Assembly: GCA_021826795.1 (NCBI GenBank)
Contig: JAKAYM010000098.1
Location: 1 to 7,090 of the forward strand
Source: Thermoplasmata archaeon
Lineage (GTDB): Archaea; Thermoplasmatota; Thermoplasmata; Thermoplasmatales; Thermoplasmataceae
Length of the DNA stretch: 7,090 nt
Reading direction: 5' to 3'
The notes beneath the pieces are model-generated. The model did no database searches. It saw only the letters and a program-made list of their open reading frames with translations, and was not told the origin of the DNA. How positions within the stretch are numbered: the first letter of the stretch is position 1; each line of letters opens with the position of its first letter. Shown here in pieces: positions 1 to 5,416 of this stretch. Position numbers and translations under genes: made by a program.

Positions 1-30
1 CAAATGGCAACAGGAAAGATACTGAAATAA
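1..30 (+). CDS. Possible 3' end of a gene, perhaps an AMP-forming acyl-CoA synthetase (partial)
   Basis: Read from base 1, nine codons (QMATGKILK) run into TAA at 28-30. The string TGKILK resembles the C-terminal A10 motif (GKI with the catalytic lysine) of AMP-forming acyl-CoA synthetases, which often lies a few residues from the end of the protein. The frame would converge on thiI, with only 3 bases between the two stop codons. Nine residues cannot establish a family and the rest of the gene is outside the window. Another plus frame is also open here but runs into thiI, so the reading is tentative. Confidence 0.3.
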   Translation, partial: QMATGKILK

Positions 31-33
31 TAT

Positions 34-1455
34 TCAGTTATTCAGAGTATATTCTTTTTTCAAGTTTTTTTCAGTAGAATAGAATGATTTGAAGCCGTTT
101 GAAATCATTATTGAAGACGCATATGCGCTGTTAAGACCCTTCTTGCAGTAAAAAAAGTATACTTTACTTTTATCTCCTGATTTTATCAAAGAATTTAATG
201 ACTTTAAATCCATATTGGTGGATCCTGGAATATGCCATTTCTCGTATTCCGATGGAAGCCTTAAATCTATTATTGTGCTGTTTTCAGGTACAGCGTCCAT
301 TCTACTTCCCTGGATAGATTTTATATAGGAATCTATCTGATCCATTTTAATTACGATTATTTCATGTAAATTATTTTCAACTGGAAATTTTTCTAGTTCT
401 TTTTTTAAATCATTATAATCGGTATTGATCCCTGGATTTTTTGAGAACAGTGAACAAAATTCTCCTATGGATTCCTCCATATAAAGTCCTCTGGATCTGG
501 AATAAGAAATTGTTTCCTCCTTGTCAAATCCTATCAATGGGCGGAATATGGGCATTCTTATATCCATTGAAAGCGATTTCAAATTTTTAGGTATCTGTGA
601 TGAGACCTGGCCTATTGATTCTCCAGTGACAATTGCGTCATAGTCGTATTTTCCCGAAAGAGCCTCTGCATATCTGTATAGTAATTCCTTGAAAATTAAA
701 TTGGCATATTTTTGCGATGGATTATTGACAATCTCAGTAATCAACTGTGTACCATCCATTATGAATATATTTCCATTATAACCCTTAGAATATTTCATTA
801 AGAGATTTCGAGCCGATTTCAGCATGTAAATGGTATCGGATGGATGTGCAAGGGAACAGAAAAGTATATCTGCAGCCATGCCTCTTTTCATTACCATATA
901 GGTAGCTACAGGTGAGTCAATACCTCCGGAAAAGAGTGATATTGCCCTACCCTCTGATCTAAGCGGCAGTCCTCCGGGACCGTTGATTTTTTCTGTGAAG
1001 ATATAGAAATTTTTATCCCTGACCTCTATGAAAATTGATGCCTGGGGATTTGCAAGATTTACTCCTGACGACCGGTTATAAAGGGCATCGCCCACTGCAA
1101 TTTCCAGTTCCTTCGATGTGAAGTTATGTGTTCCCTTCCTTGTGGCACGGACAGCAAAGCTTTTACCTGTAACATATTCTGAATAATATTCAACACATTT
1201 TGAAACTATATTATCTATGCTGTTAAATGTGTATTCATGGGCTGGAGAAAACGATCTTATACCGAAAATAAGGGGCAGAATTTCGAGAAGAATACTGTCT
1301 TCTGAATATAGATATATGCGCCCGTCACTTTTTTTATATTTTAAATCGAAATTTTCCGGAAGGGATGAAATTATATTTTCAATGAGGGTTTTTTCCATCA
1401 TCCTTCGGGTTTTATTTCCTTTCAACCCGATTTCAGAATACCTGACAATAAACAT
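34..1455 (-). CDS. thiI: tRNA 4-thiouridine sulfurtransferase ThiI with C-terminal rhodanese-like domain
   Basis: This 473-residue cytoplasmic protein is predicted to adenylate U8 of tRNA and replace its oxygen with sulfur to form 4-thiouridine; ThiI can also supply sulfur for thiamine thiazole in some organisms. Domains in order are an N-terminal ferredoxin-like region (about 1-70), a THUMP tRNA-binding domain (about 75-160), a PP-loop ATPase with SGGIDSP at 176-182 and the ThiI-typical TGESIGQVSSQ at 278-288, a linker, and a rhodanese-like domain (about 390-470). Cys334 in GEFCSLFS and Cys437 in FYCKKG align by context with E. coli Cys344 and Cys456, the disulfide and persulfide cysteines. 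Its length is close to the 482 residues of E. coli ThiI. The start is supported by the conserved RYSEIGLKG opening and a TATA-like box 25 bases upstream. Many archaeal ThiI proteins lack the rhodanese domain, so its presence is notable. The family is secure; a thiamine role is not shown. Confidence 0.95.
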   Translation of the reverse strand: MFIVRYSEIGLKGNKTRRMMEKTLIENIISSLPENFDLKYKKSDGRIYLYSEDSILLEILPLIFGIRSFSPAHEYTFNSIDNIVSKCVEYYSEYVTGKSFAVRATRKGTHNFTSKELEIAVGDALYNRSSGVNLANPQASIFIEVRDKNFYIFTEKINGPGGLPLRSEGRAISLFSGGIDSPVATYMVMKRGMAADILFCSLAHPSDTIYMLKSARNLLMKYSKGYNGNIFIMDGTQLITEIVNNPSQKYANLIFKELLYRYAEALSGKYDYDAIVTGESIGQVSSQIPKNLKSLSMDIRMPIFRPLIGFDKEETISYSRSRGLYMEESIGEFCSLFSKNPGINTDYNDLKKELEKFPVENNLHEIIVIKMDQIDSYIKSIQGSRMDAVPENSTIIDLRLPSEYEKWHIPGSTNMDLKSLNSLIKSGDKSKVYFFYCKKGLNSAYASSIMISNGFKSFYSTEKNLKKEYTLNN

Positions 1456-1476
1456 TAGTTACATATCTTTAATTTC

Positions 1477-1484
1477 TATTTATG
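1477..1484 (-). promoter_or_regulatory. TATA-like box of thiI
   Basis: On the minus strand this reads CATAAATA within ACACATAAATAGAA. Its centre lies about 25 bases before the thiI start codon, the usual archaeal distance from TATA box to transcription start. The transcript would therefore be leaderless or nearly so. No Shine-Dalgarno-like sequence precedes the start. It was identified by eye only. Confidence 0.5.
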
Positions 1485-1506
1485 TGTTGCTTTCAAAAAG
1501 TATAGC

Positions 1507-1527
1507 TAAAATATTTAATATATAATA
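1507..1527 (+). promoter_or_regulatory. TATA-like promoter of the FMN reductase gene
   Basis: An AT-only stretch contains TTTAATATATAATA at 1514-1527, the same 14 bases found before the ABC operon at 4489-4502. Its end is 13 bases before the ATG at 1540. Depending on which part binds TBP, the expected transcription start falls on or within a few bases of the ATG, implying a leaderless message. There is no GGTG motif upstream of this start. The element shares its 84-bp region with the divergent thiI promoter. Confidence 0.5.
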
Positions 1528-1539
1528 GAATCTGACCGC

Positions 1540-2103
1540 ATGGAAACAATAAAAATAGCAGGATTCGGAGGGAGTTTAAGAAAAGAATCCTATAACAGAT
1601 ATTTACTGGAAAGCGCGGTGCATTTAATGCCAGAAAACTCGGAATTGAAAATACTGGACATAAATAATTTCCCACTCATGAATCAGGACGAGGAGAATAA
1701 CTATCCTGAAAACGTTAAAAGCTTCAAGAAGCAGATAAGGGAATCGGATGGTTTACTTATAGTAACACCTGAATACAATTATTCGGTTCCAGGATATCTA
1801 AAAAACGTCCTGGATGTTGCATCGAGACCATATGGAGACAACCCGTTTGATGGAAAGCCGGTAGCAATAATGAGTGCATCCATTGGCATGCTTGGTGGTT
1901 CCAGAGCACAGTACCACCTGAGACAGAGCTGTGTGTTTCTCAATATGATTCCGGTAAATGCACCGGAGGTATTTGTTACATTTGCCCCACAAAAATTTGA
2001 TAAAAACGGGAAACTGATGGATGAAATGACTGCCAAATATGCCGGACAGTTGCTGGAAAATCTTGTAAATCTGGCGAGAAATCTTAAAAAAGCCCATCAA
2101 TAA
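1540..2103 (+). CDS. NAD(P)H-dependent FMN reductase, flavodoxin-fold (chromate/azo reductase type)
   Basis: This 187-residue soluble protein belongs to the NADPH-dependent FMN reductase family with a flavodoxin-like fold, which includes bacterial ChrR/YieF and azoreductase-type enzymes. Members bind FMN and pass electrons from NAD(P)H to flavins, quinones, chromate or dyes. GGSLRKESYNR at 10-20 is the FMN phosphate-binding loop, TPEYNYSVPG at 76-85 is the second flavin-binding signature, and GGSRAQYHLRQ at 119-129 is the third conserved block. The length is normal for the family. The ATG at 1540 gives the expected strand-one opening METIKIAGFGGS. The gene is divergent from thiI and precedes the isoprenoid operon in the same direction by 85 bases, including a hairpin. 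The in vivo substrate cannot be read from sequence. Supplying reduced flavin to the FMN-dependent isomerase encoded downstream is a reasonable inference, as is quinone or metal stress detoxification. Confidence 0.88.
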   Translation: METIKIAGFGGSLRKESYNRYLLESAVHLMPENSELKILDINNFPLMNQDEENNYPENVKSFKKQIRESDGLLIVTPEYNYSVPGYLKNVLDVASRPYGDNPFDGKPVAIMSASIGMLGGSRAQYHLRQSCVFLNMIPVNAPEVFVTFAPQKFDKNGKLMDEMTAKYAGQLLENLVNLARNLKKAHQ

Positions 2104-2104
2104 A

Positions 2105-2128
2105 ATTTTCATACACTTCTATGAAAAT
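2105..2128. terminator. Perfect 9-bp inverted repeat after the FMN reductase gene (terminator or operator)
   Basis: ATTTTCATA at 2105-2113 and TATGAAAAT at 2120-2128 are exact reverse complements separated by six bases (CACTTC). The repeat begins two bases after the stop codon. The stem has only two G-C pairs and is followed by mixed sequence rather than a T-run, so it is not a classical intrinsic terminator. It could be a processing or 3'-end hairpin, or a regulator-binding dyad 61-84 bases upstream of the kinase start. Confidence 0.35.
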
Positions 2129-2158
2129 CATCATTGAATTAAGATTGATAGAGTCAAA

Positions 2159-2175
2159 TTTAATAACTTTATAAA
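2159..2175 (+). promoter_or_regulatory. TATA-like promoter of the isoprenoid/ZPR1 operon
   Basis: TTTAATAA at 2159-2166 is centred about 26 bases before the ATG at 2189, matching the archaeal TATA-to-start distance and predicting a leaderless mRNA. A second TTTATAAA at 2168-2175 is only 17 bases from the ATG, too close for the annotated start. The 5' bases TTTAATA are shared with the other two plus-strand promoters in the window. No GGTG Shine-Dalgarno motif is present. Confidence 0.55.
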
Positions 2176-2188
2176 TATTATTTATAAA

Positions 2189-2917
2189 ATGATAGTAATC
2201 AAACTCGGTGGGAGTGTAATCACACAGAAATCAGAATATAAATCATTCAATGAATCTGTTGTGCAAAAAATAGTAAAAACACTCAAAGGGTTAAATGATA
2301 AAATGATTATTGTGCATGGGGGAGGGTCATTCGGGCATATAAAAGCCAAAGAATATGGATTGCCGGGCTATGCCAATCAGGAAACAGTGAAGGGCATGAA
2401 CATTGTTCATAATGATATGGTAGAATTGAATGTGAAAATCTCTGAAATTCTCTACACTAATGGGATTTATAATATATCGCTTCCTGTATCATCCCTCATT
2501 TATGATAATAAAAAAAATTACACCGTATTCAAAAGATATCTTGACATGGGCATAACTCCAGTATCCTATGGAGATACGTATATTCATGGGAATAGAATAG
2601 GTATATACTCCGGTGATAATATAGCATATGATGTTTCAAAAAGGTTTCATCCATCAGCTGTTGTGTTCTTTTCAGATGTTGATGGCATTTATGATAAAAA
2701 TCCAAAAACAAACCCTGATGCAAAACTGTTAAAAACAATTTCTGGTGAATTCAAGCATGAGGAAATAACTGCAGATGTAACCGGTGGCATAATGAATAAA
2801 TATATAAAAATGAGGAATATTTCCGATCTTGGCATCCCTGTGTACCTTATAAACGGGCTGTACCCGGAACGAATGTATAATATAGGGAGGGATAATTTTA
2901 CAGGAACGGTGGTTTAA
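2189..2917 (+). CDS. ipk: Isopentenyl phosphate kinase
   Basis: This 242-residue cytosolic enzyme of the amino acid kinase superfamily phosphorylates isopentenyl phosphate with ATP to give isopentenyl diphosphate, the final kinase step of archaeal mevalonate pathway variants. In Thermoplasma relatives it follows mevalonate-3-phosphate and 3,5-bisphosphate intermediates. Visible motifs are the N-terminal IKLGGSVIT (4-12, with Lys5), HGGGSFGH at 43-50, PVSYGD at 124-129, SGDN at 141-144, DVDGIYDK at 163-170 and DVTGGI at 196-201. His50 falls at the same position as the catalytic histidine described for the T. acidophilum enzyme. That histidine separates IPK from fosfomycin and uridylate kinases of the same fold. 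The start at 2189 puts the first strand and Lys5 in register and lies 26 bases after a TATA-like box. Its stop codon directly abuts the start of the isomerase gene, placing successive pathway steps in one operon. Confidence 0.95.
   Translation: MIVIKLGGSVITQKSEYKSFNESVVQKIVKTLKGLNDKMIIVHGGGSFGHIKAKEYGLPGYANQETVKGMNIVHNDMVELNVKISEILYTNGIYNISLPVSSLIYDNKKNYTVFKRYLDMGITPVSYGDTYIHGNRIGIYSGDNIAYDVSKRFHPSAVVFFSDVDGIYDKNPKTNPDAKLLKTISGEFKHEEITADVTGGIMNKYIKMRNISDLGIPVYLINGLYPERMYNIGRDNFTGTVV
2908..2911 (+). promoter_or_regulatory. GGTG Shine-Dalgarno motif of fni
   Basis: GGTG lies six bases before the ATG at 2918 and is embedded in the last codons of the kinase gene (ACG GTG GTT TAA). It matches the core of the archaeal ribosome-binding sequence GGAGGTGATC. 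With the abutting stop and start codons this suggests translational coupling. Confidence 0.55.
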
Positions 2918-3967
2918 ATGATAGAAAATAGGAAAGAAGAACATATTAATATTGCAGAGAATATGAACGTTACATCTGAACATAACTTCTGGGATGATAT
3001 AAGACTGATGCACAGGGCTTTACCGGAAGTGGATTACGATTCAATCTATACAGGAATAGATTTCCTGGGAACTAATTTTAACTATCCATTTCTGATATCC
3101 TCCATGACGGGGGGAACAGAAAAGGCAAGAAAGATCAATGCAAACCTTGCAAGGGCTGCTGAGGAGTTTCACATTGGAATGGGTGTCGGCAGCATGAGGG
3201 CAGCCATTGAAAATAGGGATATTGCCAGCACATTTTCAGTAATAAATGATTTCAAGGTGCCGGCAAAGTTTGCAAATATAGGAGCACCGCAGCTCATAGG
3301 TCAGGGTAAACCACCCATATCGGATAAGGATATAGATTATATATTCAATTTAATAGATGCAAAATACCTCATAATTCACTTTAATTTTCTTCAGGAGATG
3401 GTCCAGCCTGAGGGGGATAGAAATGCAAAGGGAGTGCTCTCAAGATTAAAGGGAATTGCGGGATCGTACCCTGTAATTGCCAAGGAAACAGGAAGTGGCT
3501 TTTCCAGGGATGATGCCCTTGAACTTAGGGATGCAGGTGTGAAGGCAATAGATGTGGGCGGCCTAGGTGGGACTTCCTTTGCTGCTATTGAATATTACAG
3601 GGCAGAAAAGATCCAGAACAGAGAGAAAATGCATACAGGAAAAACATTCTGGAACTGGGGAATACCTTCTCCGGCTTCTATTAAATTCTGTTCAGTTGGC
3701 ATACCAATAATAGGAAGCGGCGGAATAAGAAATGGAGAGGATATTGTAAAATCAGTAATAATGGGTGCCAATATGGGCGCCATGGCAAGAAACTTTCTGA
3801 AGGCTGCAGATACATCCTATGAGGAATTAAAAGTAGAGATTAATAATATAATAAAAGACATAAAAATTTCAATGTTCCTAACCGGTGCTGCAAATATTTC
3901 AGATTTAAAAAACACAAAATATATAGTATTTGACCCATTATATTCATGGCTTGATCAGGGTGATTAA
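2918..3967 (+). CDS. fni: Type 2 isopentenyl-diphosphate delta-isomerase (FMN-dependent)
   Basis: This 349-residue cytosolic flavoenzyme interconverts isopentenyl and dimethylallyl diphosphate, providing both building blocks for archaeal isoprenoid lipids. It needs reduced FMN and Mg2+ and folds as a TIM barrel. Motifs fit IDI-2 throughout: NRKEEHI at 4-10, SSMTGGT at 61-67, MGVGSMRAAIE at 88-98, ANIGAPQL at 119-126, IHFNFLQEMVQPEGD at 153-167, KETGSGFS at 189-196, the loop GGLGGTSFAAIE at 214-225, and GSGGIRNGED at 266-275 for FMN phosphate. Gln159 and Glu160 in the LQE block match the proposed catalytic glutamine and metal-ligand glutamate of the family. The length is usual. The start is fixed by the conserved RK-EH opening, by the abutting kinase stop and by GGTG six bases upstream. 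No key residue is missing. The FMN reductase encoded upstream could help keep the cofactor reduced. Confidence 0.96.
   Translation: MIENRKEEHINIAENMNVTSEHNFWDDIRLMHRALPEVDYDSIYTGIDFLGTNFNYPFLISSMTGGTEKARKINANLARAAEEFHIGMGVGSMRAAIENRDIASTFSVINDFKVPAKFANIGAPQLIGQGKPPISDKDIDYIFNLIDAKYLIIHFNFLQEMVQPEGDRNAKGVLSRLKGIAGSYPVIAKETGSGFSRDDALELRDAGVKAIDVGGLGGTSFAAIEYYRAEKIQNREKMHTGKTFWNWGIPSPASIKFCSVGIPIIGSGGIRNGEDIVKSVIMGANMGAMARNFLKAADTSYEELKVEINNIIKDIKISMFLTGAANISDLKNTKYIVFDPLYSWLDQGD
3959..3964 (+). promoter_or_regulatory. GGTGAT Shine-Dalgarno motif of the ZPR1 gene
   Basis: GGTGAT exactly matches part of the sequence complementary to the usual archaeal 16S rRNA 3' end. It forms the last two sense codons region of fni (CAG GGT GAT TAA) and is three bases from the ATG at 3968. 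It is the best ribosome-binding site in the window and supports the abutting start. Confidence 0.65.
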
Positions 3968-4468
3968 ATGGAGGAAGTAAAAACGGATGCGAGATGCCCG
4001 AATTGCAATGAATTCTTGTTTTATCTTGAGGCTGATAACGATATACCGTATGAAGGTAAAATAACTATACATACTTACATATGCAAGAGATGCAGCTACA
4101 GGAATGTTACTGTGGAACGGCACGATAGGGAATCACCGAAAATAATTAAATTCAGAATAAAAAATAAAAACGATTTGAAAACTATAGTATACAGGTCCCC
4201 CGATGCAAGTGTACAGATACCAGAACTGGATGCCGAAATATCCCCGGGAATAGCCTCCAAGGGATATATTACTACAGTCGAGGGAATTTTAACCAGCATA
4301 AAGGAGAAACTCACCGTCATGGGTGATGGGGAAGATGTAAATTATTTAAGACAGAGAATTGATGGCATTATCAGCGGTGCCGAGGAAAAGGTTACGATTG
4401 TTATAGACGATGACTCAGGAAAAAGCAGGATAAACAGCAGCAGGGCAGAGACTATATCAAAAAATTAA
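3968..4468 (+). CDS. ZPR1-type zinc-finger protein
   Basis: This 166-residue soluble protein has one ZPR1 zinc finger followed by the ZPR1-associated domain. The finger is CPNC at 10-13 and CKRC at 39-42, giving a C-x2-C, x25, C-x2-C pattern with the typical hydrophobic and acidic spacer (FYLEADNDIPYEGK). The C-terminal part contains the family-like run VTIVIDDDSGKS, comparable to the DPSGNS end of ZPR1 domains. Archaeal members carry a single finger-domain unit, whereas eukaryotic ZPR1 has two in tandem, so the short length is normal. Eukaryotic ZPR1 is reported to help fold or release translation elongation factor eEF1A; an equivalent role on archaeal aEF1A is an inference. It is the third gene of the kinase-isomerase operon, with no gap and a good GGTGAT site, so it is probably co-translated with fni. 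Nothing in the sequence ties it to isoprenoid chemistry. Confidence 0.88.
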   Translation: MEEVKTDARCPNCNEFLFYLEADNDIPYEGKITIHTYICKRCSYRNVTVERHDRESPKIIKFRIKNKNDLKTIVYRSPDASVQIPELDAEISPGIASKGYITTVEGILTSIKEKLTVMGDGEDVNYLRQRIDGIISGAEEKVTIVIDDDSGKSRINSSRAETISKN

Positions 4469-4488
4469 TATTATCAGAAGGTAGTAAG

Positions 4489-4502
4489 TTTAATATATAA
4501 TA
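4489..4502 (+). promoter_or_regulatory. TATA-like promoter of the ABC transporter operon
   Basis: TTTAATATATAATA repeats exactly the 14 bases at 1514-1527. The first eight bases are centred about 26 bases before the ATG at 4519, implying a leaderless transcript, and no GGTG motif precedes the start. It sits in the 50-base gap after the ZPR1 gene, which has no clear terminator, so read-through from the upstream operon may also occur. Confidence 0.6.
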
Positions 4503-4518
4503 ATTTTCATAGCCGTTT

Positions 4519-5415
4519 ATGATTATAATTACCAACCTTACTAAAACTTTCAAAAATTTCAAGGCTGTTAACAATCTCAATATGGAAATTAACAATGGAG
4601 AAATTCTAGGACTTGCAGGATTGAATGGAGCTGGTAAGAGTACAACGATCAGGGCAACCGCCGGTATCATATTTCCAACATCTGGAAGTATTATGGTTGA
4701 CAATTTGGATATAGTAAAGGATAAGGCAAATGCTTCAAAACATATAGGATGGGTACCAGAACTCCCGAACTTTGAGCCTGATGCTAAACCTATACCTCTT
4801 TTGAAATACTATGCTGGCTTATATGGCATAAGACCTGACGATGCTGAAAAGGAGATAATAGAACTGATGAAGAGATTTGATATATACCCTTATAAAAACA
4901 GAAAATTAAGGTATTATTCTCAGGGTATGAAAAAAAGATTCTCCCTCATTGCAGCCATGGTCGGGAATCCAGATAATTTCCTTTTTGATGAAACCCTTAA
5001 CGGGCTTGATCCGCAGGGAGTCAGAGAAGTCCGTGATTTAATTATAGAACTCAGGAAACAGGGGAAATCAATTTTACTGTCCTCCCATATATTATCAGAA
5101 TTGCAGAATGTGGCTGACCGAATAGCAATAATGAAAAATGGTGCTATAATAAAGATAATTACAAGGGAGGAGTTAGGAAGCCTCGGGGCAACCGGAATCA
5201 AAGTTCATGTAAAAAATCCAAACGGCAAAATAACAGATATTTTATCAAACTTTGGAGAAGCTGGATCTGATGGATATTATTATATCATAAAAAACAAGGC
5301 TGGGGCAGACCCATCAGAATTAAATGAGGAACTTGTGATGGCCAATTATAAAGTTGACTATATAGGTAGGGATAATGAAACTCTAGAAGAGTACTTTCTT
5401 AATATGGTGAAATAA
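4519..5415 (+). CDS. ABC-2 type transporter, ATP-binding subunit
   Basis: This 298-residue cytoplasmic ATPase drives the membrane permease encoded just downstream. The nucleotide-binding domain occupies about 1-220. It has Walker A GLNGAGKST at 34-42, a Q-loop position within GWVPELP (78-84) occupied by glutamate as in many ABC-2 exporters, signature YSQGMKKR at 133-140, Walker B FLFDE at 154-158 with catalytic Glu158, D-loop NGLDP at 161-165 and switch His190 in LLSSHIL. The usual DEPT is DETL here. A C-terminal accessory domain (about 225-298) ends in LEEYFLNMVK, typical of drug, antibiotic or polymer exporter ATPases. The ATG at 4519 is supported by the family-like opening and by a TATA box about 26 bases upstream. 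The stop is one base from the permease start. All catalytic residues are present, so it should be active. The substrate is unknown; labels such as multidrug or copper-processing exporter would be guesses. Confidence 0.93.
   Translation: MIIITNLTKTFKNFKAVNNLNMEINNGEILGLAGLNGAGKSTTIRATAGIIFPTSGSIMVDNLDIVKDKANASKHIGWVPELPNFEPDAKPIPLLKYYAGLYGIRPDDAEKEIIELMKRFDIYPYKNRKLRYYSQGMKKRFSLIAAMVGNPDNFLFDETLNGLDPQGVREVRDLIIELRKQGKSILLSSHILSELQNVADRIAIMKNGAIIKIITREELGSLGATGIKVHVKNPNGKITDILSNFGEAGSDGYYYIIKNKAGADPSELNEELVMANYKVDYIGRDNETLEEYFLNMVK
5406..5410 (+). promoter_or_regulatory. GGTGA Shine-Dalgarno motif of the permease gene
   Basis: GGTGA ends six bases before the ATG at 5417 and overlaps the last codons of the ATPase gene (ATG GTG AAA TAA). 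With only one base between stop and start, it suggests coupled translation of the two subunits. Confidence 0.6.
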
Positions 5416-5416
5416 A

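Noticed and set aside
1217..1525. Plus-strand open frame of 102 codons opposite the 5' part of thiI and its promoter
   Set aside because: It is antisense to conserved THUMP-domain coding sequence, has no recognisable family features and runs through the divergent promoter region; it is a shadow of thiI.
1798..2112. Minus-strand open frame of 104 codons opposite the FMN reductase gene
   Set aside because: It mirrors a gene with clear flavodoxin-fold motifs, and its own product has no family motif. Its ATG arises from one arm of the hairpin at 2105-2128.
2181..2188. TTTATAAA directly before the kinase ATG as a promoter
   Set aside because: It is adjacent to the start codon, so transcription from it would begin inside the gene, past the essential N-terminal IKLGGS segment.
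4452..4703. Minus-strand open frame of 83 codons across the ZPR1/ABC gap
   Set aside because: It lies opposite the Walker A region of the ATPase and opposite its promoter, and its hydrophobic composition is what reverse-complemented coding sequence often gives.
4920..5201. Minus-strand open frame opposite the ABC signature and Walker B region
   Set aside because: The sense strand carries unmistakable ATPase motifs; the antisense frame has no support.
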